From: Jejuia sp049889775
GTDB taxonomy: Bacteria > Bacteroidota > Bacteroidia > Flavobacteriales > Flavobacteriaceae
NCBI GenBank assembly: GCA_049889775.1
Contig: JBMHCT010000020.1
Location: 186,001 to 250,000 of the forward strand
Direction of reading: 5' to 3'
DNA: 64,000 nt
Numbering within the stretch: the stretch's first letter is position 1; each line of letters opens with the position of its first letter. Shown here piece by piece: positions 6,911 to 17,200 of this stretch. The translations under genes were made by a program, and so were the position numbers. The notes below the pieces were generated by a model. It had not been told where the DNA came from, ran no database searches, and saw only the letters and a program-made list of their open reading frames with translations.

Positions 6911-9013
6911 TTAACTAATATAATTCCAAATATTCTTATACTTCCCCAATTGGCTATAGGTATTCAAAATAACTTGGTTTTCAGTGGTTTTTAAAGATGG
7001 GTCTGCGCGTAATACCATTTGTGCAGAGTGTCTTGCTTGTTGTAAAATGGCTTTGTCCTTAACAATATCGGCAATTCGTAAATTGAGGACACCACTTTGT
7101 TGTGTGCCCATAATATCTCCTGGACCACGGAGTTTTAAATCTACTTCTGCAATTTCAAAGCCGTCGTTGGTGCGCACCATGGTTTCTAAACGGGTTTTGC
7201 TGTCGTTACTCAACTTATGGCTCGTCATTAAAATACAATAACTCTGTTCTGCACCACGACCTACGCGACCGCGTAATTGGTGTAATTGTGATAGGCCAAA
7301 GCGTTCTGCGCTTTCTATAATCATTACAGAGGCATTAGGTACGTTTACACCAACCTCAATAACGGTAGTAGCCACCATAATTTGGGTTTCACCCTTAATA
7401 AAACGCTGCATTTCATAATCTTTATCGGCAGGTTTCATTTTACCATGCACAATAGAAATTTGATATTGCGGTTTAGGAAAATCACGTTCTATACTGTCAT
7501 AACCATCCATTAAATCCTTATAATCCATCGCTTCGCTCTCTTGGATTAATGGATATACAATGTATACCTGTCGCCCTTTTGCTATTTCATCACGCATAAA
7601 CTTAAACACGTTTAAGCGATTCGCATCATAACGATGCACCGTTTTTATGGATTTACGGCCCGGTGGTAATTCATCAATTACAGAAATATCTAAATCGCCA
7701 TAAACGGACATGGCCAAGGTTCTAGGAATAGGAGTAGCTGTCATAACCAACACATTAGGAGGGAACTTATTTTTATGCCAAAGTTTACTTCTTTGTTTGA
7801 CTCCGAAGCGATGTTGCTCGTCTATTATAGCTAACCCTAAATTTGCGAATTTCACTTTGTCTTCAAGTAGTGCGTGAGTGCCCACCAAAATCTGTAATTG
7901 TCCGTTTTCTAGGTTTGCATGAATTTCTTTTCGTATTGAAGTTTTGGTTGAACCTGTTAATAGTTTTATACTTATATTCAATAATCTACACCATTCTTCT
8001 AGTCCTACAAAATGTTGCGTTGCTAAAATTTCTGTTGGTGCCATTAAGCAGGCTTGATAACCATTATCTAAAGCTATCAACATACTCATAAAGGCGACAA
8101 TGGTTTTACCAGAACCTACATCGCCTTGTAATAATCGGTTCATTTGGGCGCTACTTCCTAAGTCCGCTCTAATTTCTTTTAAAACGCGTTTTTGGGCATT
8201 GGTGAGCTGAAAAGGTAAATGGTTTTGGAAGAAGCCATTAAAATAGTCTCCAACGGTATCAAACTGAAACCCTTTGATTTTTGACTTATGAATTAGGTTT
8301 TTTAGAATCAACTGTAGTTGAATATAAAACAGTTCTTCGAATTTTAATCGGAACTGCGCTTTTGCCAACAACTCCTGACTTTTAGGAAAATGTATGTTTA
8401 ATAGGGCCTCGGACTTTGAGATTAATTTTAACTCGGATAAAATGGGTTTGGATAAGGTTTCAACAAAACGTCCCTTACTTTCCAAAAATAATTGTTGTAC
8501 TACTTTACCAATCACACGATTGGTAATGCCCTTGTTAGTAAGTTTTTCTGTAGAAGGGTAGAGTGGTTGTATACCAGAACTTAGTCCTTTTTTATGCTCA
8601 TCCATAGTTTCAATATCTGGATGTGGCATATTGTATTTACTACCAAACTTGCTGGTTTTTCCAAAAACGACATAGGGTGTGTTAAGTTTTAGTTTTTCAC
8701 GAATCCACTTTTGCCCACGAAACCAAACCAATTCCATCGTTCCCGTATCGTCTTGGAATGAGGCGACTAAACGCTTGCCTCGCTTTTGAGCAACTTCTTT
8801 AAATCCTGTAATTTTTCCAATGACTTGAACTTCGGCATTGTTGTTTTGAAGTTGATTGATTTTATAATACTGCGTTCTGTCTATATATCGGTTCGGAAAT
8901 AGATTTAGAATGTCTTGGTAGGTGTGAATATTAAGCTCCTTACGCAATAAATCGGCACGATTTGGGCCCACGCCTTTTAGATAATCGATTGGAGTTTGGA
9001 GGTTAATAGACAT
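6911..9013 (-). CDS. recG: ATP-dependent DNA helicase RecG
   Basis: Superfamily 2 branch-migration helicase that rescues stalled replication forks and processes recombination intermediates. 700 residues, the normal family length. The wedge/OB-fold domain occupies about residues 1-230 (LKGVGPNRADLL near the start; VVFGKTSKFGSKYNMPHPDI). Helicase motifs follow: Walker A GDVGSGKT, Walker B IDEQHRFG, motif III TATPIPRTLAMS, and QLRGRVGRGAEQSYC. The LRGPGDIMGTQQSG motif is diagnostic for RecG. Start ATG at 9013. The upstream 430 bp hold only repeats, so its promoter is embedded in or just before a repeat-rich tract. Confidence 0.95.
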   Translation of the reverse strand: MSINLQTPIDYLKGVGPNRADLLRKELNIHTYQDILNLFPNRYIDRTQYYKINQLQNNNAEVQVIGKITGFKEVAQKRGKRLVASFQDDTGTMELVWFRGQKWIREKLKLNTPYVVFGKTSKFGSKYNMPHPDIETMDEHKKGLSSGIQPLYPSTEKLTNKGITNRVIGKVVQQLFLESKGRFVETLSKPILSELKLISKSEALLNIHFPKSQELLAKAQFRLKFEELFYIQLQLILKNLIHKSKIKGFQFDTVGDYFNGFFQNHLPFQLTNAQKRVLKEIRADLGSSAQMNRLLQGDVGSGKTIVAFMSMLIALDNGYQACLMAPTEILATQHFVGLEEWCRLLNISIKLLTGSTKTSIRKEIHANLENGQLQILVGTHALLEDKVKFANLGLAIIDEQHRFGVKQRSKLWHKNKFPPNVLVMTATPIPRTLAMSVYGDLDISVIDELPPGRKSIKTVHRYDANRLNVFKFMRDEIAKGRQVYIVYPLIQESEAMDYKDLMDGYDSIERDFPKPQYQISIVHGKMKPADKDYEMQRFIKGETQIMVATTVIEVGVNVPNASVMIIESAERFGLSQLHQLRGRVGRGAEQSYCILMTSHKLSNDSKTRLETMVRTNDGFEIAEVDLKLRGPGDIMGTQQSGVLNLRIADIVKDKAILQQARHSAQMVLRADPSLKTTENQVILNTYSQLGKYKNIWNYIS

Positions 9014-9449
9014 AGAGCGAAATTAAGGAAATGAGTGGAAAATTGGAAGCTAAAAAGGTTCTCGATACAATTTCTCATGCTTCGAAATTACTCGAACTGA
9101 CATGCAGATAAGTTTTAGGTTAAAACTAAAATTAGTAAGTACACCCGCGTTAGGGATTGCAGCGGCATCCTTTTTAAAATTTTTGCAAATACCCCGTCAT
9201 TACGAGGAGGTACGACGAAGTAATCTCTTTGTTTGAGGAGATTACTTCAATTTGTTTGCAATGACGTTTTGGGTAATCCATTTTAAAAAGATATAGCCCT
9301 TCGACTCCGCTCAGGATAAACTCCAAGCCCGACCACTTGCCCTGAGCGGAGTCGAAGGGTTGTGGTAACGCCCAAATAATTACCCAAAATTGTCTGTTTT
9401 TATTAAGAATGGTTAAATTTGACCCTTTAAAATTGTAAGCCATTATTTG
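9014..9449. other. Repeat-filled intergenic region between recG and the PHP gene
   Basis: No gene is supported here. It holds a REP-like fragment at 9061-9105 ending CTCGAACTGACATGC (a degenerate relative lies at 59157-59199), then the inverted copy of the structured element (9131-9377). About 70 bp remain before the PHP gene, with no clear promoter match. A longer frame on the minus strand across 9174-9599 runs through palindromes into the PHP gene and is not credible. Confidence 0.7.
9131..9377 (-). repeat. Dispersed structured element, copy 2 (inverted)
   Basis: Reverse-complement relative of 4766-4946. On the minus strand it reads TTTGGGCGTTACC, a long hairpin, CTATATCTTTTT, a variable middle, AAAAAGGATGCCGCTGCAA, then TCCCTAACGCGGGTGT. 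The first hairpin here has perfect 19-bp arms (9297-9315 with 9341-9359) in place of the 5-bp stem of copy 1, but keeps a GTGG..GGGCTT loop. The middle holds a nested palindrome: CGTCATT (9195) pairs with AATGACG (9260), and GAAGTAATCTC (9217) with GAGATTACTTC (9238). Confidence 0.75.
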
Positions 9450-11138
9450 ATGAGAAAGCTGAACGAATTTATTTGGGAAACGCACGGGATACATGCTGGG
9501 ACGGAGCAAGACCACGTAAAACACGGGATTGATAAACTTGAGGATATTATTGATAAGGCTATTGAAGCGGGCAACCCGAGTATTACGTTTATTATTCATT
9601 CGCCACGATTGACGAGTTTTAGGTATACGGCTGAACGTGAGACGAATGTGAAGTTTATTCGCGGGAATCGTTCGTATTTGAATTACCCGAAGCGTATTGC
9701 AAATTTACGTCAGAAATACAATGGTAAAATCAATATTAAATTTGGTGTTGAACTGGAATGGATGGGACCAGATTTGGGTTTGCAATGGAGTAGATCTAAG
9801 ATATTTCAGGCTGAAGATGCCGATTATGTGATTGGTTCTGTACATTTTGCACCTGAAGGTTTGCCGTATGATGGGTCGAAAGAAGAGGCGCAAGAGTTAT
9901 TGAAACTTCGCGGGAGTTTGGAAGCTTATTGGGATGGGTATTTTAATGAGATGATCCAGATGATTGAGAGTTTTGGTGATATGATTCAGATTATTGGTCA
10001 TATTGATTTACCAAAACTAAATGTGGATATGCCCGAAGCTTTGGTGAATTTTGAATCTAGTGATCATCCGTTAGCCAATAAATTTAGAACACTTTTAGAA
10101 CTGATTGCCGATAGAAATTTATCGCTCGATGTGAATATGGCAGGTGAATTTAAAGGTGTTGGTGTGTATCCGACCCAGAGTATTTTGCGTTATGCCAACG
10201 AACTGCAAATTCCTGTTTGTGTAGGAACAGATACGCATCATGTACGCTACTATGGTTTGAATTACAAGGAGAGTTTGGAATATATTCAAAAGGCTGGATA
10301 CGAGAGCTATGTGAGTTATTCTAAGTTGATTCCTGAAAATCGTACCATTTATGACGACCACGACTTAAAGGTAAAATATACCATTTTGAATAAGGGTATT
10401 GAATTGTTGAATCAGCGTTTGGATGATAACCAACGTCGCATAATTCCAGATTTTTCTTTTGGCGGCTCGTTTTCTGAGTTTGTAGACTTATACAGAAGTG
10501 CTACAAGCATGGGTAATTATAATGCCATCCGTATTAGAAAATTTGGAAAATCGATTACGGTAACAAATGAAACGCCTAAGTATACCAAAAAGATTTGGAA
10601 CGGTTTGTTTTCGGAACATTTAGACCAACCTGGTGTGATTTCTTCTTTGTTTAACACCTTGGCTTCTGAAGGTATTAATGTGGAGACGGCGCGTTTAAAG
10701 TCTAACAATGATGGTACCGCTGTAGCCTTTTTATCTATTGATAATTCCAATGGAAAGGTTAGTGATGCTATAGAATTTGTTCATGGGACTGATAAAGGCA
10801 CGTTTAAGAAGTTGGAATACAAAGAGAATGAAGTTTTACCTAACTATTACAGCGAAGGTGTTTACCTTTTGGAAATGGACGGTGTGAAGCTGAACTTAGC
10901 ACTTAGTCAAAAAGTAATTTTAACCAAGCATAATAATGCGCCTGGGGTTTTATTGATTCTATTATCTGCTTTGGCTTCCAAAAATATTAACATCAAAGAT
11001 TTGCGTTTAGGTCATTTAAACAACGTCGGATATTCTGCAATTGCTGTAAAAGGTGATAGTAATATAATTAGAAACCTATTGACTAAGTTGGGTGACCAGT
11101 ATTATGAGGCTAATTTGATTGAGTTTCATAGTTTTTAA
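9450..11138 (+). CDS. PHP-domain phosphoesterase (HisJ-like) fused to two ACT-like domains
   Basis: Residues about 1-300 align by eye with PHP/histidinol-phosphatase-like metal enzymes. FIIHSPR, GVELEW, GSVHF, IGHIDLPK and GTDTHH match the later metal-ligand motifs. The first motif reads THGIHAG rather than a plain H-x-H. Residues about 375-455 (KIWNGLFSEHLDQPGVISSLFNTLASEGINVETARL) and 480-562 (VILTKHNNAPGVLLILLSALASKNINIKDLRLG) are ACT-like, each with the D/N-x-PG-V-hydrophobic helix and 'NI..' strand. ACT domains usually bind amino acids, so an amino-acid-regulated phosphatase is plausible but not shown. A TTG lies one codon upstream; I use the ATG at 9450. No his genes are adjacent. Confidence 0.75.
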   Translation: MRKLNEFIWETHGIHAGTEQDHVKHGIDKLEDIIDKAIEAGNPSITFIIHSPRLTSFRYTAERETNVKFIRGNRSYLNYPKRIANLRQKYNGKINIKFGVELEWMGPDLGLQWSRSKIFQAEDADYVIGSVHFAPEGLPYDGSKEEAQELLKLRGSLEAYWDGYFNEMIQMIESFGDMIQIIGHIDLPKLNVDMPEALVNFESSDHPLANKFRTLLELIADRNLSLDVNMAGEFKGVGVYPTQSILRYANELQIPVCVGTDTHHVRYYGLNYKESLEYIQKAGYESYVSYSKLIPENRTIYDDHDLKVKYTILNKGIELLNQRLDDNQRRIIPDFSFGGSFSEFVDLYRSATSMGNYNAIRIRKFGKSITVTNETPKYTKKIWNGLFSEHLDQPGVISSLFNTLASEGINVETARLKSNNDGTAVAFLSIDNSNGKVSDAIEFVHGTDKGTFKKLEYKENEVLPNYYSEGVYLLEMDGVKLNLALSQKVILTKHNNAPGVLLILLSALASKNINIKDLRLGHLNNVGYSAIAVKGDSNIIRNLLTKLGDQYYEANLIEFHSF

Positions 11139-11180
11139 ATTCTTTTTGATTTTGGAGTAATCTTTGATAGCTTTATCTGC

Positions 11181-13160
11181 ATGAAGCGCATCCTGGTTTT
11201 ATTATGTTTTTGTGGTAATTTTTTATTGGCGCAACAAATAGAATATGTTGATTTTAAAACTGCGAAAGCAAATATCACTATAAATACTACTAACAAAGAA
11301 GTTAGTGGAAGAATTGAGTACACATTCGAAATTTTAAAATGCGTTGATTCAATATATATTGATGCTCAAAACATAGAACTTGTTGACTTTCAATTATTAG
11401 AGGTTCATTGCCATGTGCATACTCAATATATTGGGATTGCGCACAGAAATAATTCGAACCAAATAATAATTTATAATAAGTTCAAAAAAGAACAGATTTT
11501 TGAGTTAATTTTGAATTATTCTGCTACTCCTAAAAAATCTTTATATTTCATTGATTGGGAATTCGAAAATGGTAATAAACAAGTATGGACCCAAGGTCAA
11601 GGCAAATACACTAGCAATTGGTTGCCTTCTATTGACGATATGAATGAAAAAACCGAGTTTGATTTGTCTATTACATTTGATGAGGACTACGAGGTTATTT
11701 CTAACGGTAAGTTAACAGATAAACAAATTGGCGATTCCACGATTACATGGCACTACAACATGAACCAACCAATGCCTAGTTATTTAGTAGCGCTAGCTAT
11801 AGGTAAGTATGATAAAAAAGTAGAATACTCTAAAAGCGGAGTTCCTTTAGAAATGTATTATTACACAAAAGACTCTCTAAAGTTTGAGCCAACCTATCGC
11901 TACACAAAGCAAATCTTCGATTTTTTAGAAGAAGAAATTGGTGTGCCTTATCCTTGGCAAAACTATAAAATGGTGCCCGTTAAAGACTTTTTATATGCCG
12001 GTATGGAAAACACAAGTTTGAATATATATTCCGATGGGTTTGTAGTTGATTCTATTGGGTTTGTGGATAAGAATTTTGTAAATATCAATGCGCATGAGTT
12101 GGCACATCAATGGTTTGGAGACATGGTTACAGCTACTCATGGTACACACCATTGGCTTCAAGAGGGGTTTGCTACGTATTATGCCCTTTTAGCTGAAAAA
12201 GAAATTTTTGGTGAAGATTATTACTATTGGCGACTGTACGAATATGCCGAGGAATTATTGGCACAGGATAAAGCGGGAAAAAGCACATCGCTGCTAGACC
12301 CAAAATCAAGCAGTACCACATTTTACAAAAAAGGCTGTTGGGTATTACATATGCTTCGCGAAAAAGTTGGAGATACAGCTTTTAGGGAAGCAATTAAAAA
12401 TTATTTAGAGAAGTATCAATTTAAAAATGTAGAGACAGATGATTTTATTTCTGAAGTTGAGAAGAGTAGTGGGGAGGGTTTGAGTGAATTTGTTGAAAAG
12501 TGGTTTAGCAATAAGGATTTACATTATGATGAAATGATAGAAAGACTTAAAAAATCATCATTTATTCAGGAATATTTAATGGTAGATTGCGAAGTTAAAA
12601 CCTCAAAATGTAAAGAGTATTTAACATCATGGATATCTGATGAAGCAAAATATAAAATCATATCTCAAAACAGTGAACTAATAAATAAAGAGAGTTTTAA
12701 AAACAGCAAAAAAGTTAGAAAATCCATTGCTCAATTTCTCAATGAAATACCTGTTGTATTAAAAGCAGATTATGAATCGCTTCTAAACGATAAATCCTAT
12801 ATCACTATTGAAACAGCATTATTCAATTTATGGCGTAATTTTCCAGAAGACAGAACCAAATATTTAAATCAAACTAAAGACATCATTGGTTTTAATGACA
12901 AAAATGTGAGAACCTTATGGTTGACTTTGGCATTGATTACAGTGGATTTTCAACTTGAAAACAAACGAAAGTATTTTGAGGAGTTAACGGATTACACAAG
13001 TCCGAAATATGGTTTTGAAGTACGTCAAAAAGCATTTCAATATTTAACTCAGATACAAGCGTGCAATGATGATTGCAAAGCCAATTTAAAACAAGCCGCT
13101 TCTCATTATAATTGGCGTTTTAAGAAGTTTGCTAAATCATTATTGGAGGAAGGTAATTAA
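11181..13160 (+). CDS. M1 family zinc aminopeptidase, exported
   Basis: Gluzincin aminopeptidase of about 659 residues with a signal peptide (MKRILVLLCFCGNFLLAQ), so it acts in the periplasm or on the surface. The substrate-binding signature is AGMENTS and the zinc site is HELAHQWFGD followed 18 residues later by the Glu ligand in WLQEGFATYY. The catalytic Tyr region YKKGCWVLHMLR is also present. The N-terminal beta-saddle and C-terminal helical domain are of normal proportion. It begins 42 bp after the PHP-ACT gene and could be read with it. It converges on porP with a REP palindrome in the gap, which may serve as the end of both transcripts. Confidence 0.9.
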   Translation: MKRILVLLCFCGNFLLAQQIEYVDFKTAKANITINTTNKEVSGRIEYTFEILKCVDSIYIDAQNIELVDFQLLEVHCHVHTQYIGIAHRNNSNQIIIYNKFKKEQIFELILNYSATPKKSLYFIDWEFENGNKQVWTQGQGKYTSNWLPSIDDMNEKTEFDLSITFDEDYEVISNGKLTDKQIGDSTITWHYNMNQPMPSYLVALAIGKYDKKVEYSKSGVPLEMYYYTKDSLKFEPTYRYTKQIFDFLEEEIGVPYPWQNYKMVPVKDFLYAGMENTSLNIYSDGFVVDSIGFVDKNFVNINAHELAHQWFGDMVTATHGTHHWLQEGFATYYALLAEKEIFGEDYYYWRLYEYAEELLAQDKAGKSTSLLDPKSSSTTFYKKGCWVLHMLREKVGDTAFREAIKNYLEKYQFKNVETDDFISEVEKSSGEGLSEFVEKWFSNKDLHYDEMIERLKKSSFIQEYLMVDCEVKTSKCKEYLTSWISDEAKYKIISQNSELINKESFKNSKKVRKSIAQFLNEIPVVLKADYESLLNDKSYITIETALFNLWRNFPEDRTKYLNQTKDIIGFNDKNVRTLWLTLALITVDFQLENKRKYFEELTDYTSPKYGFEVRQKAFQYLTQIQACNDDCKANLKQAASHYNWRFKKFAKSLLEEGN

Positions 13161-13179
13161 TTCATTTTAATTATGATGA

Positions 13180-13200
13180 GATCCTGAAACGAGTTCAGGA
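13180..13200 (-). repeat. REP-like palindrome, copy 2, between convergent genes
   Basis: Perfect arms ATCCTGAA (13180-13187) and TTCAGGAT (13193-13200) around ACGAG. On the minus strand the hairpin is followed by CTCATCAT, matching the flank of the copy at 4820, so the repeated unit is longer than the palindrome. Confidence 0.75.
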
Positions 13201-13210
13201 TGACGAAACA

Positions 13211-14215
13211 TCACTTTCTACGTTCTAATCTTGCTGGATCTCTACAGATTAAACATCCTGTTAAATAAGTAATAGATATTTCATAAACACCGTCTGTTCT
13301 TCCAATATTAGAGGTATTGAAATCATATGAGAATCCAAATCTTAAACGTTCCAATTCTACTCCAATTAAAGCATTTACAGAGGTTAACAAATGACTATTG
13401 CCACTGTTTTTTGCAGGATTAGTTACTGCCATTGCTCCAACAAACACCTTACTCAATTTCACAGTTGCTGATAAATCTAAACGGTTGTAACGCCCTTGTT
13501 GCATATAATTTACCGATAGAATCATATCATTATAATCATAATAAGGAAAACGATAACTTCCGTGAACGGTATAAAAAATATCCAATGGCACATTACCTTC
13601 ATCAAAAAATGAAATATTGGGTTGGTTTAAATGTTTTATGGCTGCTCCCAACCAAATATCGGTATCATTACTTCTGTTTTTCTTGTCAAACACAAAGCCA
13701 GCAGTAAAATCTATAAATCCAATATTGTTGTTTGCATTCATAGCAAAAGGATCAGAACTTACGGGATTTACAGTTCCAGCATTAATATTTATTTGATCAG
13801 ATAGTACTAAATTTCTGAAGTTAAATGATTTCATCCCATACCCAACTTCTATTGCTGGTCTAAAAAACCAATCATTGTTTAAACCAATAATATAGGTGAA
13901 ATTTCCATTAAATTGAAAGTGATTATATCCAGTTATGTTTTCGCGTTGATTTAAAAAACTAAATCCAATACCAATACCATCTTTGGCATTCTCCAACCAT
14001 GTATTAAAAAATGCATAGTCTGTATCCACTTGTAAATCTAAATATGGCCATTGGGTACGATGAATAACCCCGAAATACGTAGCCTGTTCAAAACCAGAAA
14101 ACGCTGGATTTAAACTTTCTGGTACCATCATATATTGTGAAAAAATTGGATCTTGCGCCTTTGCCTTAAAACAAAAGCAAATCACTATAATTGTTATATA
14201 TAATCTTACTTTCAT
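13211..14215 (-). CDS. PorP/SprF family type IX secretion membrane protein
   Basis: Outer-membrane beta-barrel of about 334 residues with signal peptide ending KAKAQ. The opening DPIFSQYMMVPESLNPAFSGF is the family hallmark, followed by HRTQWPYL. The rest alternates amphipathic strands and ends in a strand with Cys residues (ITYLTGCLICRDPARLERRK). PorP/SprF proteins help T9SS deliver, and possibly anchor, the large surface protein encoded next to them. Here the gene lies 4 bp after the 2024-residue adhesin gene on the same strand, the standard pairing in Flavobacteriaceae. Start ATG at 14215. Confidence 0.93.
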   Translation of the reverse strand: MKVRLYITIIVICFCFKAKAQDPIFSQYMMVPESLNPAFSGFEQATYFGVIHRTQWPYLDLQVDTDYAFFNTWLENAKDGIGIGFSFLNQRENITGYNHFQFNGNFTYIIGLNNDWFFRPAIEVGYGMKSFNFRNLVLSDQININAGTVNPVSSDPFAMNANNNIGFIDFTAGFVFDKKNRSNDTDIWLGAAIKHLNQPNISFFDEGNVPLDIFYTVHGSYRFPYYDYNDMILSVNYMQQGRYNRLDLSATVKLSKVFVGAMAVTNPAKNSGNSHLLTSVNALIGVELERLRFGFSYDFNTSNIGRTDGVYEISITYLTGCLICRDPARLERRK

Positions 14216-14219
14216 TTCT

Positions 14220-17200
14220 TTATTTTATTAAAACTACAACACCTTTACTTTCTATTTTCTTTCCGTAAAATGTTACTCCTGAAAACGTGTAATAGTAATT
14301 TCCATTTTCTGCATCGTCTCCTTTAATTTTACCATCCCATCCTTCAATACTTTCGCTATCTTCTTCAGAGTAAATCATGCTTCCCCAAGTGTCATAAATT
14401 TCTAATTTAAGGCTAGATAGCGCTATTTGGGCTGGAAGGAAATAATCATTTAAATTATCATTATTGGGAGTGAAGGCATTTGGCATAATCAAACTATAAC
14501 CTTTTTCAACTACCAAACTGATAGTTCTTGTATAAACACAATCAAAGGGATAAACTACGGTTTGGGTAATTTCGTATGTTCCTACTGCTCTATACGTATG
14601 AACGGGATTTTCTTCGTTTGAAATACTGCCATCTCCGAAATCCCAAGAAACACCAATATAGCTGCCTGAAGACAGATTTGTAAATTGAATAGGATCTTCA
14701 ATGGAATAGAATCCGTAGTTATTTAGGGTTTCTGATGATATTGAAAAATCAGGATCTCCTAGAACTGGAATATCTACATTATATGAAAATGAATCGTTAC
14801 ACCCTAAAGCATCTGTAACATCAACAATAAACAAACCGTTTACATCTGTTTGCATGATTTCATTATTGTTACCGCTAATTGTTCCGCTAGACCAATTGAT
14901 TTGATATGGAGGTACACCACCACTGGGTTGGGCGACAAAGGACTGCTCTACTGTTTTTGCATTACAATCATGCATGGTAATGACCTCAACATCTAATTCC
15001 AACGGATCAAAACGATTCACAATAAAACTTTCTGATATTTCACAACCATTTGCATCAGTAATGTTTAAAGTATATGTTCCTGGTGGAATGTTGTTTAAAT
15101 CTTCCGTGGTTTCACCATTCGACCATTGATAGGTTAATGGTAAAGTTCCTCCAGTTATAATGGCATTTATTGATCCTGAATTGGCGTCATCACAATCCAA
15201 AGCATCTGTCGCAGTTCCCGATACTGTTAATTCGTCTGGTTCGGTGATAACAAACGTCTCCGTTATAGTACAAGGTTTACCATCAATAATAGTAACTGTA
15301 TAGGTACCAGGACCAATATTATTGCGTTCAACACCAGCAGAAGGATCATCATCCCAACTTAAAGTTACAGGTTCTATACCACCTTCCAAATTCAAAATAA
15401 TTCTTGCATCGTTAGCCCCAAAACATGATACATTCGAAACTTGAGGTGTTATCCTAAAAATAGGTGGAGAATCGATAACTACGGTAGCTTGCTTTACACA
15501 ATTAGTGGCATCTGTTACAGTAATTACATAACTTCCAGGGGAAAGATTGGTTTGAGACATTCCAGAACCCAAGTTACTCCAAGCAATGGTGTATGGGGCA
15601 TTTCCACCAGTAATCGAATTGATTATAATTGAAGCATCATTGTCATTATAACATTCGATTTCTGTTGCAGTGTAATCGATAATTATTTCGTCTGCTTGGT
15701 CAATAATAACCTCTAAATCGTCTGTACATCCAGATCTGTCAGTTATGGTTACATTATACGTTCCAGCAAATAATCCTGCTAAATTTTGATTAGTACTTGC
15801 AAACCCGTTTGGTCCCGTCCAACTATAGGTGTAATCAAAAACTCCTGGAGAAGTTTCAAATAGTCTTCCTCCAATTATATCAATATCTATTTCGCCTGTG
15901 GCTTCTCCAAAACAAATTACATCTACTTTACTATTTAAACTTGCTTGTAGTTCCGCAGGCTCTATAATATCAAAAGACTCTATAATTGGAGTACAATTAT
16001 TAGCATCAACTACGGTGATTTCATATAACCCAGGAGGAAGATTACCTAAATCTTCATCAGAACTATATGGCGCCCCGTTTCTGGTCCAATTATAAGTGTA
16101 AGGTTTTGTACCTCCAGCAACGGTAATATTTATCTCTCCATCATTGGCGCCAAAACAAGAAATTGTTTCAGGATCAAAATCAATAGTACTAAAAACAAGT
16201 TCATCTGGTTCGGTAATCGTGAATGTCTCACTAAAAGGGCAACCGCCATCATCTAAAATATCAACCGTATAATCGCCTGGTGCCAAATTAAAGATATCTT
16301 CATCTGTACTTGAATATCCGTTTGGACCAGACCAATTAATTTGATATGGATTTCCACTAGAAAAAGGAACACCACCAACAATATCAATTTCTAAAGAACC
16401 ACCATTATCTAAATAGCATAAACTATTATTTTGTATAGCAGTAATACTGATAGATGGATTTACTGTTATTGCAACTTCAAAAGCATTACCAATACAAATA
16501 CCTAAAGTTGGAGTTACCGTATAAGTTACTGTTGCTGGACTAGTAGTGGTATTCGTTAATGTTTGACTAATATTAGTCTGAGGTGTATTTTCTTGAGACG
16601 CCCCATTAATTGTTCCTACTGGATTAATTACAGGGTTTGTCCAAGTGTATGTTGTGCCAACTGGTGCAATATCACCTCCTGAACTGTTAGGTGTAATAGT
16701 AAAAGTATTGCCACTACAGATGATAGCTGATTTATTACTAATATTCGGAGTTTCGTTTACTCTAAGTTCTGCAACTTGAGAAATTATTTCTGTGCATCCT
16801 CCTGAAGTAAAAGTGATAATAGCGTAATAATATACTGTACCAACTGTTCCTGAAGGTGGAGTAAAACTATTAGAAGTCTCACCTGCAATTGGGTTTCCAG
16901 AAGTACTATCATTTACTGTATTGCTATACCATTGATAGGTTGGGGTGCCAACACCGTTAGAAAAGCTAATATTAAGTGTGTTAAATGAATTGCCAAAACA
17001 AATGGTTTCTGAAGTTGGCTGACTTGTAAAACTAGGTGCAGGGTTTATATTTACCTCAGATGCTTGACTTGTTACACTACAACCAGGTTCGTTTTCAATA
17101 ACAATAACATAATAGTATGTTGTGCCAACTGTTCCTGTTGGAGGAGTATACATTGAATTTGTAGCTCCAGGAATTAAAGTTCCACTAGTATTTGAATTTG

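Noticed and set aside
6716..6994. 92-residue plus-strand frame between the IS and recG
   Set aside because: It overlaps the recG 3' end and the truncated gene on the other strand and looks like their shadow.
9174..9599. 141-residue minus-strand frame
   Set aside because: It runs through REP palindromes and the start of the PHP gene; the composition (LSGVEGLYLF, FDSAQGKWSG) is that of translated repeats.
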